A stretch of 64,000 bases of DNA from Teichococcus vastitatis. GTDB lineage: Bacteria > Pseudomonadota > Alphaproteobacteria > Acetobacterales > Acetobacteraceae. A program made the position numbers and the translations under genes. The notes under the pieces are model-generated. The model was given only the letters and a program-made list of their open reading frames with translations, was not told the origin of the DNA and ran no database searches. Of this stretch, positions 36,159 to 45,365 are shown in pieces. The stretch's first letter is position 1. Each line of letters starts with the position of its first letter. Location of the stretch: assembly GCF_003604215.1 (NCBI RefSeq), contig NZ_QXGS01000003.1, positions 1 to 64,000 of the forward strand, written 5' to 3'.

Positions 36159-37274
36159 TCAGCCGGGCGGCGCCGCATGGCGCTGCGGAACCCCGTCGAG
36201 CGGACCCTCAACCAGCCAGTCCGCGCCGTCGGCCACGGCGAAATCCGGGCCCAGGGGCGCCTTGCCGGCGCCACCCGGCAGGTCCAGCACATAGGTCGGC
36301 CAGGCAAGGCCGGTGAGCCGCCCGCGCAGGGCCCGCAGGATGGCGCGGCCTTCGGAGATCGGCACCTCGAACCGGGCAGTGCCGGGCGCGCGGTCGAGCT
36401 GGTGCAGGTAATAGGGCTTCACCCGTGCCGCCAGCATGGCGCGGAACAGCTCGCCCAGCGCCTCCGGGCTGTTGTTGACGCCGCGCAGCAGCACGCTCTG
36501 CCCCAGCAGGGCGACGCCGGCACCCGCCAGCGCGCGCAGAGCAGCGCGGGCAGGACCGGCGAACTCCCGGGCATGGTTGGCATGGACGCAGAGGAACAGC
36601 GCCTTCTCTGTCTCCAGCGCCGCCAGCAGATCGGGCGTGATCCGCTCCGGCGCCGCCACCGGCACCCGCGAATGCAGCCGGATGATGTCGAGATGCGGGA
36701 TGGCCGACAGCCGGCGGATGATGTGGCCGAGCCTGCGCGGCGACAGCATCAGCGGATCGCCGCCGGTCAGGATCGCCTCGCGCACCTCCGGCGTGGCGGC
36801 GAACCAGTCCAGCGCCGCCTCCAGCTCTGCCTCGGAGAGCAGGCCCCCATCCGGCCCCACCACCTCGCGCCGGAAGCAGAAGCGGCAATAGACGGGGCAG
36901 GCCAGCAGCGGCTTCAGCAGGGCGCGGTCGGGGTAGCGGTGCACCACGCCGCGGACCGGGGTGAAGGGGGCATCGCTGGTCGGATCGGAGCGCTCCTGCG
37001 GTGCCGTGTCCAGCTCCGCCACGTCGGGAATGTATTGCCGCGCGATGGGGTCGGCGGGGTCGGCCCGGTCGATCAGCGCCTGCACGGCGGGCGGGACGGC
37101 GATGGCATAGGTTTCCGCCAGGCGCTCCAGCCCGGAGGCGGCGTCAGCCGGCACCAGCCCGGCCCGCACCAGGGCGGCCGGATCGCGCAGGGTGCGCGCC
37201 GGGGCCGCCGGCGGCGCGCGATCGGATGCGCCCGGCAGGGCGTGCGGCTTGGTGTTGGCGGAGCCATCGGGCAT
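36159..37274 (-). CDS. epmB: EF-P beta-lysylation protein (lysine 2,3-aminomutase family)
   Basis: A 371-residue radical-SAM, PLP enzyme that turns lysine into (R)-beta-lysine for attachment to elongation factor P. The [4Fe-4S] cluster cysteines are C126, C130 and C133 in ACPVYCRFCFRREV. The PLP lysine is probably Lys338 in DLPGGAGKAPL. The compact length fits EpmB rather than catabolic aminomutases (over 400 residues). It diverges from epmA over 37 bases, strong context for EF-P modification. The EF-P gene (efp) is not in the window. Confidence 0.9.
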   Translation of the reverse strand: MPDGSANTKPHALPGASDRAPPAAPARTLRDPAALVRAGLVPADAASGLERLAETYAIAVPPAVQALIDRADPADPIARQYIPDVAELDTAPQERSDPTSDAPFTPVRGVVHRYPDRALLKPLLACPVYCRFCFRREVVGPDGGLLSEAELEAALDWFAATPEVREAILTGGDPLMLSPRRLGHIIRRLSAIPHLDIIRLHSRVPVAAPERITPDLLAALETEKALFLCVHANHAREFAGPARAALRALAGAGVALLGQSVLLRGVNNSPEALGELFRAMLAARVKPYYLHQLDRAPGTARFEVPISEGRAILRALRGRLTGLAWPTYVLDLPGGAGKAPLGPDFAVADGADWLVEGPLDGVPQRHAAPPG

Positions 37275-37311
37275 GGTCGCGCGGCTTACGCCCGGAGAGC
37301 CCGCCGCCGCA

Positions 37312-38367
37312 ATGCCCGATCCCGCAATCCTGCCCGAATGGCATCCGCGGCGCCTGGCCGCCCGCCTGCCGGCCCTGCGCCGCCGCGCTCGGCTGCTGGC
37401 CGAAACCCGCGCCTTCTTCGCCGCCCGCGGCTATACCGAGGTGGAAACCCCCGCCCTGGTGCCGGCGCCGGGCATGGAGGTGCACCTCGCCGCCTTCCGC
37501 AGCGAGTTCCGGCCCATGCTGGGCGGCGAAGCGGTGCCGCTCTGGCTGCGCACCTCGCCGGAGTTGGCCATCAAGCGCCTGCTGGTGGCCGGGTGCGGCC
37601 CGGTGTTCGAGATCGCCCGCGTCTGGCGCAATGGCGAGACCAGCCCACGCCACGCTCCGGAATTCACCATGCTGGAATGGTACCGCCCCGGGGTCTCGCT
37701 CGACGCGCTGATGGACGAGACGGAGGCCTATCTTCGCGCGGTGCTGCCGCCCCGCGTGGCCGCGGCCGGCGTGGAGACCGACCTGACGCTTCCCTTTGAA
37801 CGGCTGAGCGTGTCCGAGGCGTTCCGCCGCCATGCCGGCGGCCTCGACATCCTCGCCACGGTGGGGGCGGACGGGTCAGGTAACACCGAAGCCCTGCATG
37901 CCGCCGCGCGCGCCGCCGGCCTGCCGCCTCGCGCCGGCGAAAATTGGGAAGACCTCTTCTTTCGCCTCCTGCTGGAGCGGGTGGAGCCGCAGCTCGGGCG
38001 GCAGCGCGCTACCTTCCTGACCCACTGGCCCGCGCCCCAGGCGGCGCTGGCCCGGCGCGACCCCGCCGAGCCGCGCGCCGCGCTGCGCTTCGAGCTGTTC
38101 GCCGCCGGAATCGAGCTGGCCAACGCCTTCGACGAGCTGACCGACGCGGCCGAGCAGGCGGACCGCTTCGCCCAGGACGTGGCCGAGCGGCAGCGGCTGT
38201 ATGGGGAAGGCTGGCCCGTGGACGGGGATTTCCTGGCCGCCCTCGGCCATGGCATGCCGGCGACGGCCGGCATCGCGCTGGGATTCGACCGGCTGGCGAT
38301 GCTCGCGGCCGGCACGGACACGGTGGCCGGAACGCTGTGGCTGGGAGCCTGGCCCTACCCGCTCTGA
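37312..38367 (+). CDS. epmA: EF-P lysine aminoacylase (PoxA/GenX)
   Basis: A 351-residue class II lysyl-tRNA synthetase catalytic-domain paralogue without an anticodon domain. It activates beta-lysine and joins it to a lysine of EF-P, helping ribosomes through polyproline stretches. ARGYTEVETPALVPAPGMEVHL is motif 1, FEIARVWRNGETSPRHAPEFTMLEW motif 2, and GIALGFDRLAML motif 3. I start at ATG 37312 with GGAGAG upstream. A longer frame would overlap epmB. The stop overlaps bpt on the other strand by 13 bases. Confidence 0.93.
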   Translation: MPDPAILPEWHPRRLAARLPALRRRARLLAETRAFFAARGYTEVETPALVPAPGMEVHLAAFRSEFRPMLGGEAVPLWLRTSPELAIKRLLVAGCGPVFEIARVWRNGETSPRHAPEFTMLEWYRPGVSLDALMDETEAYLRAVLPPRVAAAGVETDLTLPFERLSVSEAFRRHAGGLDILATVGADGSGNTEALHAAARAAGLPPRAGENWEDLFFRLLLERVEPQLGRQRATFLTHWPAPQAALARRDPAEPRAALRFELFAAGIELANAFDELTDAAEQADRFAQDVAERQRLYGEGWPVDGDFLAALGHGMPATAGIALGFDRLAMLAAGTDTVAGTLWLGAWPYPL

Positions 38368-39122
38368 GCCGGAGCCAGAACTGGCTCCTGCATGGTGTCC
38401 AGCGCCTCGAGCGGCCGCCACAGGCCGCCGGTCAGGATCTCGCTGGGACGGAACCGCGCCTTGTAGGCCATCTTGCGGCTCTGCGGCACCCAATAGCCGA
38501 GATACACGTAAGGCAGGCCCATCTCCGCGGCGCGCTGCACCAGCCACAACACCGCGAAGGTGCCGAGCGACTGCTTCTCCAGCGCCGGGTCGAAAAACGA
38601 ATACACCGCCGACAGCCCGTCGCTCAGCCAATCGGTCAGGCAGCCGCCGAGCAGCCTGCCGGAGGCGTCGCGGAACTCGATCAGGCCGGTGGTGATTGGG
38701 GTATCCTCGACCATGGCACGGTAGTCGTAGAACCCCATCGCGGCCATGTCGCCATCCTGGTGACGGGCGCGCTGATAGGCCTGGAACAGGGCGAACTGCT
38801 CGGCCGTGGCGCGGGCGGGGGCCGCGGTGCCGGTAACCCCGGCGTTGTTGCGCAGCACCCGGCGCTGCGTGCGGTCCGGCATGAAGCGCGCTGCATCGAT
38901 CCGGATCGGGATGCAGGACTGGCAGCCGGCACAGACCGGAGAATAGGCGATGTTGTGGCTGCGACGGAAGCCGGCGCGCGAAAGGCGGTCGTGCAGCGTT
39001 TCCGCTTCCGGGCCGGTCAGCTCGGTTACGACCTTCCGCTCCATCCGCCCTGCCAGATAGGGGCAGGGCAGCGGCGCGGTGGTGTAGAAGAAGTGGGGGC
39101 GTCGGGCCGAACGGTGCAGCAT
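38355..39122 (-). CDS. bpt: Aspartate/glutamate leucyltransferase (N-end rule)
   Basis: A 255-residue protein of the ATE family, bacterial Bpt branch. It transfers leucine from Leu-tRNA to proteins with N-terminal Asp or Glu, marking them for ClpS-ClpAP. The N-terminal cysteine cluster (CPY plus PVCAGCQSCIPIRI) and the GNAT-like core (TGLIEFRDASGRLLGGCLTDWLSDGLSAVYSFFDP, then YLGYWVPQSRKMAYK) are diagnostic. I start at ATG 39122. An open frame continues far upstream into the penicillin-acylase gene but is antisense noise. Confidence 0.9.
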   Translation of the reverse strand: MLHRSARRPHFFYTTAPLPCPYLAGRMERKVVTELTGPEAETLHDRLSRAGFRRSHNIAYSPVCAGCQSCIPIRIDAARFMPDRTQRRVLRNNAGVTGTAAPARATAEQFALFQAYQRARHQDGDMAAMGFYDYRAMVEDTPITTGLIEFRDASGRLLGGCLTDWLSDGLSAVYSFFDPALEKQSLGTFAVLWLVQRAAEMGLPYVYLGYWVPQSRKMAYKARFRPSEILTGGLWRPLEALDTMQEPVLAPAQSG

Positions 39123-39181
39123 GTTTCCGCCATCTTCCGCATCCGGGAACCCGGATGCAACAGCCGGGCGCCGGTTTGTTT

Positions 39182-41617
39182 TCAATCGGCTGTGCTCATG
39201 GCCGCCGGACGGAGCAGCAGGCGCTGCCCGGCGGAGGCCGGAACGCTGCCCAGCGGCAGCAAGGCATTGGCCTGGGCGCCGCCCGGCGCCGCCCCGGCCC
39301 AGCGCCGCAGCTGGTCGCCCCAGTGGCGGGACAGGGGATGGCCGGACTGTCCGGTGGCGATCACCGCCCAGGCGCCTTCCGGCGTCGACAAGTCGAACAC
39401 GGCACGCAGGCCGGCACCCTGCACATGGGTGAAGTCGTTGCCGGCGCCGCGCATGCCGCCGCGATGCACCGTCTGGTCGTCGCCGGGAGACGGCACGGCC
39501 AGGGTGGTGAGCCCGCCCAGAACGGGCAGGAAGCGGAGCAGCGGATGTTCGAACCGCGCCTCGTGCGCGGCCCCCCAGCGCCAGGCCGCGGGATCGGCGC
39601 CGAAGCGCGCCGACATCGCCGTCACCGCCTCCTCCAGCGCCTGGCTGGCCAGCACGGTGCAGGCGCCGCCCGGGGCGAAATCGGCAGCCGCGCCGCCGTG
39701 CGCCGCGGCCGGACGGCACCAATGGGCCCCGCGCCCATCCGGATGCAGCACGAAGCGCAGGAATTCCGGCGTGGCGTCCCAGCCGCCGGCCGGTACCCCG
39801 CCATTGCCCAGAGCCAGACGCGCGGCGCGGGGCCACCAGGCGTTGAAGATCAGGGGCTGTGGCCGGTCCACCGTCATGCTGCCGTCCCAGGCCAGCAGGA
39901 GGTCACGGGCGGTGCCGGCCACGCCCTCGGGGCGGGGGAGGGCGCGCAGCAGGGGAAGCATCTCCCGCGCGAACAGGCTGACCGCGTCCCGCTGGATGGC
40001 GGCCAGATCCTCCGGCGCATGGCGCGGGCTGCCGGCGAGCAGTTCCTGGATGCGGGCGAAACGCCAGTCGCCGAACCAGTCACGGCCGAGATAGGGCTCC
40101 GCGCCCGCCGGCTGCACCCGGTTGTTGGCGTTGGCCAGCACGCCGGACGCGGGGTCCACGCGGTGCGGCAGGGCGTCGAAGGGCACGAAGCCATTCCAGT
40201 CATGGCTGCCATCCCAGCCCGGGGCCGGCACCGTGCCATCGCCGGAGCGGCGCAACGGCGCCCGGCCGGTGAGAAACATGCCGATGCCGCCGGCCGCATC
40301 CGCCACCATCAGGTTCTGCGGCGGCGAGGTGATCCGCGCGGCGGCCTGCCGGGCCTCGGCGAGCGAGGTCGCGCGGTTAAGGGCCAGCAGTCCATCGGCC
40401 GCGCTGTCCTCCGGCGCCAGATTGGCCATCGACACTGCCAGCACGGTGTTGTCCGGCGGCCGGTCGCTGCCCTCGGCCAGGTCGCTGACCACCGGACCGT
40501 GCCGCGTTTCGCGCACCGTAATGGTGTCCGGCGCCTCGCCGCGAATGGCGATGCGCTCCTGCCGGGTGGCGAACGGATGCGGGCCATCCGGCGTCTGGTA
40601 TCCACCGCCGGCGAGGCGCTCGACGAACAGGTCCTGGGTGTCGGAATGGGTGGTGGTGAACCCCCACGCCAGCCGCTCATTGCGGCCGATCACCACGAAG
40701 GGCACGCCGGGCGAGGTGGCGCCGGCGCGGAACCGCCCGCCGGGCAATTCGATCCGCACCAGATACCAAAGGACCGGCGCATTGAAGCCGAGATGCGGGT
40801 CGGAGGCCAGCAAGGCGCCGCCCGTGGACGAGCGGCCCGGCGCCACCGCCCAGGCATTCGAAGCGGTTTCCGGCAGCGGCGCCTCGGGAAAGCGCGGCAC
40901 GGCGGCGGCCAGGCGGCCGAGGCGCTCCGGCTCCAAGGCGGCGCGGCGGTCCGGATGCCCGGCGCTCTCATCGGCCGGCCACAGCTCGGCCAGGCGTTCA
41001 GGCGGCAGAATGCCGGCAAGGCGGGCGCGGTCCAGCTCGGTGCGCCAATTGCCGGACAGCCAAAGCCCCATGGTCTTGGCCCAGAGCAGCGAATCCGCGG
41101 CACGCCACGGTTCCGGAGCGCCGAGCAGCAGGAATTCCGGCGCCGCCATGCGTCCCTTGGCGTCGATCCAGGCATTCACGCCGCCGGCATAGGCTTCCAT
41201 GACGTCGCGGGTGGGGGCCGGCAGCGCGGCGAAATCGGCTTCCGCCCGCTGCGCGAGACCCAGGGTGCGGTTGAAGCGGTCGAGCCGCAGCGCCGCAGGA
41301 CCGGCGATTTCGGCCAGCCGGCCCGACGCATTGCGGCGCATCAACTCCATCTGGAACATCCGGTCGCGCGCATGCAGCCAGCCCAGGGCGATCGCGGCAT
41401 CCCGCTCCGTCTCGGCGGTGATGCGCGGAATGCCGTGCTCATCCTCCAGCACGGTGACAGGGGCGGACAGGCCGGGCAGGTCGACCTGCCCCTCGCGCGC
41501 CGGCAGCGTCGCCCACAGCAAAGCGGCCAGAGCCGCTGCCATGCCGGGGATCAGGATGGCGGCCGTGACCAGGCCGCGCCGGAAGAACCGGCGCAGCCGG
41601 CGAGGGCGTTGTTGCAT
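39182..41617 (-). CDS. Penicillin acylase family protein (Ntn hydrolase)
   Basis: An 811-residue exported amidase precursor. A Arg-rich N terminus and one hydrophobic helix (residues about 17-38) serve as signal or anchor. The alpha chain contains EDEHGIPRITAETERDA, and the beta-chain nucleophile is Ser253 in ETASNAWAV, freed by self-cleavage. Later Asn and Arg of the active site lie in the NANNRVQP region. The family includes penicillin G acylase and acyl-homoserine-lactone acylases. Sequence alone does not separate these, so quorum-signal degradation or cell-wall-related deacylation are both possible. It lies upstream of bpt on the same strand (59-base gap). Confidence 0.9.
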   Translation of the reverse strand: MQQRPRRLRRFFRRGLVTAAILIPGMAAALAALLWATLPAREGQVDLPGLSAPVTVLEDEHGIPRITAETERDAAIALGWLHARDRMFQMELMRRNASGRLAEIAGPAALRLDRFNRTLGLAQRAEADFAALPAPTRDVMEAYAGGVNAWIDAKGRMAAPEFLLLGAPEPWRAADSLLWAKTMGLWLSGNWRTELDRARLAGILPPERLAELWPADESAGHPDRRAALEPERLGRLAAAVPRFPEAPLPETASNAWAVAPGRSSTGGALLASDPHLGFNAPVLWYLVRIELPGGRFRAGATSPGVPFVVIGRNERLAWGFTTTHSDTQDLFVERLAGGGYQTPDGPHPFATRQERIAIRGEAPDTITVRETRHGPVVSDLAEGSDRPPDNTVLAVSMANLAPEDSAADGLLALNRATSLAEARQAAARITSPPQNLMVADAAGGIGMFLTGRAPLRRSGDGTVPAPGWDGSHDWNGFVPFDALPHRVDPASGVLANANNRVQPAGAEPYLGRDWFGDWRFARIQELLAGSPRHAPEDLAAIQRDAVSLFAREMLPLLRALPRPEGVAGTARDLLLAWDGSMTVDRPQPLIFNAWWPRAARLALGNGGVPAGGWDATPEFLRFVLHPDGRGAHWCRPAAAHGGAAADFAPGGACTVLASQALEEAVTAMSARFGADPAAWRWGAAHEARFEHPLLRFLPVLGGLTTLAVPSPGDDQTVHRGGMRGAGNDFTHVQGAGLRAVFDLSTPEGAWAVIATGQSGHPLSRHWGDQLRRWAGAAPGGAQANALLPLGSVPASAGQRLLLRPAAMSTAD

Positions 41618-41679
41618 GAGGGCGATGTAAGCCGGTTCGACGGGCGGCGCAGCCCCGGCTGTGTTAAATCCTGCGCAAC

Positions 41680-42054
41680 ATGAACAGGCCGCCGCCCATG
41701 ATCCGACAGGCCGCCGAGGCGCGCGGCCGAACGGCCGAGAACAGCGTCGCCGCGCGGCTCGAAGCCGATGGCTGGACGGTCCTGGCGCGGCGGTTCCGCA
41801 ACCGGGGCGGCGAGATCGATCTCGTGGCCGAACGCGAGGGGTTGCTGGCCTTCATCGAGGTGAAGGCGCGCGCCGGGCTGGCCGAAGCCGCCTTCTCCGT
41901 GACCCCGCGGCAGCAGGCAAGGCTGCTGGCAGGGGCGGAGGCCTGGATGGCGGCGCATCCCGGCCATGGCGCCACCGGCATCCGCTTCGACGTGGTGCTG
42001 GTGGATGGGCAGGGGCGGATGCGGCGGATCACCGATGCGATCCGCCAGGATTGA
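41680..42054 (+). CDS. YraN family (UPF0102) protein
   Basis: A 124-residue protein with a restriction-endonuclease-like fold. RFRNRGGEIDLVAEREGLLAFIEVKARAG carries the Glu, Asp and ExK residues of that nuclease core. The exact function of YraN is unknown; a Holliday-junction or DNA-repair role has been guessed for relatives. It diverges from the penicillin acylase gene (62 bases) and converges on the TonB-like gene. ATG 41680 and ATG 41698 are both possible starts. Confidence 0.88.
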   Translation: MNRPPPMIRQAAEARGRTAENSVAARLEADGWTVLARRFRNRGGEIDLVAEREGLLAFIEVKARAGLAEAAFSVTPRQQARLLAGAEAWMAAHPGHGATGIRFDVVLVDGQGRMRRITDAIRQD

Positions 42055-42068
42055 GCAGCCGGTGCGGT

Positions 42069-42464
42069 CTAGCGGCCCTGCAGTGCCATCCGGTAGTTCA
42101 TGGGAACGCCCAGGGTCACCAGCTTGTCATTGCTCAGCAAAAAGGCCGGCGGCGCCGGAAACGGCGCGGCGGTCAGCGCCGTGGTCAGTGCCGCCGCGTC
42201 GAGCAGCGGAGAACCGGAGGAGCGCTGGACCTGCGGCGTATAGGGCCGGCCCTGCGCATCCATGCTGAACTCCACCACCACGGTGCCTTCCGGTGTCACA
42301 AAGGGCTGGCGCGGGTCCCGCGGGCGGTAGATGGCGGCGCGGAGGCGCTCGGAAACCGCATTGGCCCAGGCGGAGCGCTCGGCCTGCTGCTCGGGCGTTA
42401 AGGGCCCCCGGCTGCCGGCGCAGGCCATGAGCAATAGCAGGAACGATAACGCACCAAGCCGCAT
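42069..42464 (-). CDS. TonB C-terminal-like lipoprotein
   Basis: A 131-residue protein with a short lipoprotein signal (MRLGALSFLLLLMAC, lipobox LMAC), then about 100 residues resembling the TonB C-terminal domain: AIYRPRDPRQPFVTPEGTVVVEFSMDAQGRPYTPQVQRSSGSPLLDAAAL. TonB itself is anchored by an N-terminal helix and has a Pro-rich spacer, both missing here. It may be a TonB-domain (TonB_2/TolA-like) periplasmic protein. ATG 42464 is favoured by AAGG five bases upstream. Two upstream ATGs are possible. Confidence 0.7.
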   Translation of the reverse strand: MRLGALSFLLLLMACAGSRGPLTPEQQAERSAWANAVSERLRAAIYRPRDPRQPFVTPEGTVVVEFSMDAQGRPYTPQVQRSSGSPLLDAAALTTALTAAPFPAPPAFLLSNDKLVTLGVPMNYRMALQGR

Positions 42465-42560
42465 CGGCACCTTCATCAAAGGGCGCATCCTGCCAGAACT
42501 CGCCCTCAGGAGAAATGTGCGTGATCGATCATAGCGCGATGGTTCTGGTGCGGATCTGTC

Positions 42561-42974
42561 TCAGATCGGCGCGATGCGCACCGCCGCGATGATCACCACC
42601 GCTTGGGCGTAGGGATATTCATCCGTCATGGTGAGGCTGATCTGCGCCCCATGGCCCTGCGGCGTGATGGCATCGAGGCGCATCGCCGCACCGCCCGTCA
42701 GCCGCAGGGAGGGCTGGCCGGTGGACAGGTTCACCACCCCCAGGTCGCGCCAGAACACGCCGGCGCGGAATCCGGTGCCGAGCGCCTTGGAGGCCGCTTC
42801 CTTGGCGGCGAAGCGCTTGGCATAGGTGGCGGCGCGCAGCTTCACGGTGCGGCTGTCGGCCTTGCGCCGTTCCGCGACGGTGAAGATGCGCTCCAGGAAG
42901 CGATCGCCGTAGCGCTCGATCGAACGCTCGATGCGGCGGATGTCGACGATGTCGTTGCCGAGGCCGATGATCAT
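42561..42974 (-). CDS. acpS: Holo-[acyl-carrier-protein] synthase
   Basis: A 137-residue enzyme that moves 4'-phosphopantetheine from CoA to apo-ACP. The Mg/CoA residues are Asp8 in [13 protein letters not shown] and the Glu of [14 protein letters not shown]. It follows rel/spoT by 44 bases on the same strand. In many alphaproteobacteria acpS is directly followed by lepB-rnc-era-recO; here that block lies 7.6 kb to the left. Confidence 0.94.
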   Translation of the reverse strand: MIIGLGNDIVDIRRIERSIERYGDRFLERIFTVAERRKADSRTVKLRAATYAKRFAAKEAASKALGTGFRAGVFWRDLGVVNLSTGQPSLRLTGGAAMRLDAITPQGHGAQISLTMTDEYPYAQAVVIIAAVRIAPI

Positions 42975-43018
42975 GCAGCACGCCTAGCCGGGGCCGCGCG
43001 ACCTGTCATCCCCCGATC

Positions 43019-45304
43019 CTAGCCCCGGGACCGCTCCACCTGAATGATGCCGGGGCAGGCGCGCAGCGCCGCCACCACGTTGGACAGGTGGCGCAGGTCA
43101 GACACTTCGAGATCCACCACCACCTCGGCGAAATCGGCGGCGCGGTGCGCGAAGCGCAGGTTGTGCAGCTTGCCGTTCTGCTTGGCGATGGCAACCGTCA
43201 TGGCAGCGATCGCCGCATCCTCGTTGCTGGTGACAACGTCGAGCCGGCCGAGATGCGCGCCGCCGGAGCCGGCCTCGTAATCCCAATCGATATCGAGGAA
43301 GCGCTCCGGCGTGGCCGCCAGCGCTTCCAGATTGTTGCAATCATGCTTGTGGACGGTGACGCCCTTGCCGGTGGAGACGATGCCGACGATGCGGTCGCCG
43401 GGCACTGGGTGGCAGCAGCCGGCGAATTGCACGGCCATGCCGGCCACCAGCCCCGTGATGCCGTGGCTGGCTTCACGCCGGCGCTCCGTGCGCATCACGG
43501 TGGAGCCGGGCTTGCCGCGGGCCCGGGCGAGCGGCAGGTTGTCCATCGGCCGCGGCGGGCCGCGAAGCTCCGGAATGGCGGCGTGCAGCACTTCCCGTGC
43601 GCCGACATTGCCATTGCCGACGGCGACGCAGAGATCCTCGAAGGAGCTGTATTTCAGCGGCTTGAGCGCCGGCTCGACCAATTTCTCGGCGAAATCGATG
43701 CCTTCCTGGCGGAAGGCCCGGGCAATGGCGCTGCGGCCGGTTTCGCCGAATTCGGAGCGCTGCCGCGCCATGACGAAGCGCTTGATGCGCGCCTTGGCCT
43801 TGCCGGTGACGACGAAGCGTTCCCAGGCCGGGTTGGGCGTGCCGCCGCGGGCGGTGATGATCTCGACCTGGTCGCCGTTTTCCAGTTGGTGGCGCAGCGG
43901 CACGATGCGGCCGTTGATCTTGGCGCCGACACAGGCGTCGCCCACCTGGCTGTGCACCTGGTAGGCGAAGTCCACCGGCGTCGCGCCGCGCGGCAGGGCG
44001 ATCAGGTCGCCCTTCGGGGTGAAGCAGAACACCTGGTCCTGGTGCAGGGCCAGCTTGGTGTGTTCCAGGAAGTCCTGCGGCTCGGCGGCCGTTTCCAGGA
44101 TCTCCAGCAATTCCTTGACCCAGGGATAGCGGCGCTGCTTCGGCACCTCGGCGCCGGGGCTGCCGCCCTGCTTGTACATCCAATGCGCGGCGACGCCGTA
44201 TTCGGCGATCTCGTGCATGTCCGGCGTGCGGATCTGCACCTCGATCTTGGCGTTGCGGCGCTCCGGCACGGTGACGCCGGTGTGCAGCGACTGGTAGCCG
44301 TTCGGCTTCGGGGTCGAGATGTAGTCCTTGAACCGGCCCGGCACCACGCGATAGGCCGAGTGGATGGCGCCCAGCGCGGCGTAGCAATTGGCCTTGTCCG
44401 TGGTGACGATGCGGAAGGCCATGATGTCCGAGAGCTGCTCGAACTCGACCTTCTTCTCGTGCATCTTGCCCCAGATCGAGTAGGGCGATTTCTCCCGCCC
44501 CGTCACCTCGATGGCCGGGATGCCGGCCTCCGCCAGCTGCGACCGCAGGTCGGCGGCGATCTCGTCGATCAGGTCGGCGCCCTGGCCCCGCAGAAAGGCG
44601 AGGCGCGCAGTAATGGTCTGATAGGCGTCCGGCTGCAATTCACGGAAGGACAGCGACTGCAGCTCGGTCTTCACCGCATCCATGCCGATGCGCTGCGCGA
44701 GCGGCGCATAGATCTCCATCGTCTCGCGGGCGATGCGGGCGCGGCTGTCCGGCTTCGGCTTGAAGTGCAGCGTCCGCATGTTGTGCAGGCGGTCGGCCAG
44801 CTTCACTAGCAGCACGCGGATGTCCTCGCTCATGGCGAGGACCAGCTTGCGGAAATTCTCCGCCTGCTTGGTGCGCTCCGATTGCAGTTCCAGCCGGGTC
44901 AGCTTGGTGACGCCGTCGATCAGCCGCGCGATGTCGGCGCCGAAGCGCCGTTCCAGCTCGGTCAGGCTGAAGGTGGTGTCTTCCACCACGTCGTGCAGCA
45001 GCGCCGTGGCGATGGTCGCGGTGTCGAGCCGGTAGCCGGCCAGGATGCCGGCCACAGCGAGGGGATGGGTGATGTAGGGATCGCCATTCTCCCGCGACTG
45101 GGAGGCATGAGCAGTGGCGGCGATGTTGTAGGCTGCCTCGATCAGCGCCTTGTCGGCGCGCGGATCATAGGCCGCGACCCGCCGGGCCAGTTCGGTGCCC
45201 GGGGTCTCGATCACCGGCGCGGCGACCGGTGGCATCGCCGTGGCCGGCATGGCCGGAGACAGCACGGGCGCGGCAGTGCCTGCCGCGCCCTCGGGGGCTT
45301 GCAT
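43019..45304 (-). CDS. Bifunctional (p)ppGpp synthetase/hydrolase (Rel/SpoT)
   Basis: A 761-residue long RSH protein. The hydrolase HD motif (His104, Asp105, Glu108, Asp109 in LLHDVVEDT) is intact. The synthetase has GREKSPYSIWGKM and GRFKDYISTPKPNGYQSLHT, the RFKD motif of bifunctional enzymes. TGS (FTPKGDLIALPRGATPVDFA), zinc-finger/helical and ACT domains follow. It sets the alarmone level during starvation. I start at ATG 45304. A TTG at 45388 is open too but overlaps rpoZ. It lies downstream of rpoZ as in most alphaproteobacteria. Confidence 0.94.
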   Translation of the reverse strand: MQAPEGAAGTAAPVLSPAMPATAMPPVAAPVIETPGTELARRVAAYDPRADKALIEAAYNIAATAHASQSRENGDPYITHPLAVAGILAGYRLDTATIATALLHDVVEDTTFSLTELERRFGADIARLIDGVTKLTRLELQSERTKQAENFRKLVLAMSEDIRVLLVKLADRLHNMRTLHFKPKPDSRARIARETMEIYAPLAQRIGMDAVKTELQSLSFRELQPDAYQTITARLAFLRGQGADLIDEIAADLRSQLAEAGIPAIEVTGREKSPYSIWGKMHEKKVEFEQLSDIMAFRIVTTDKANCYAALGAIHSAYRVVPGRFKDYISTPKPNGYQSLHTGVTVPERRNAKIEVQIRTPDMHEIAEYGVAAHWMYKQGGSPGAEVPKQRRYPWVKELLEILETAAEPQDFLEHTKLALHQDQVFCFTPKGDLIALPRGATPVDFAYQVHSQVGDACVGAKINGRIVPLRHQLENGDQVEIITARGGTPNPAWERFVVTGKAKARIKRFVMARQRSEFGETGRSAIARAFRQEGIDFAEKLVEPALKPLKYSSFEDLCVAVGNGNVGAREVLHAAIPELRGPPRPMDNLPLARARGKPGSTVMRTERRREASHGITGLVAGMAVQFAGCCHPVPGDRIVGIVSTGKGVTVHKHDCNNLEALAATPERFLDIDWDYEAGSGGAHLGRLDVVTSNEDAAIAAMTVAIAKQNGKLHNLRFAHRAADFAEVVVDLEVSDLRHLSNVVAALRACPGIIQVERSRG

Positions 45305-45365
45305 TGCGGGGGAAAGGTCGGTTCCGGCGCCGGTTTTCAAGCGCAACCTGTCACGGGTGCGGGGC

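Noticed and set aside
39123-39836. Upstream extension of bpt into the penicillin-acylase gene
   Set aside because: It has no similarity to Bpt, overlaps a definite gene in another frame of the same strand, and the family length is reached at ATG 39122.
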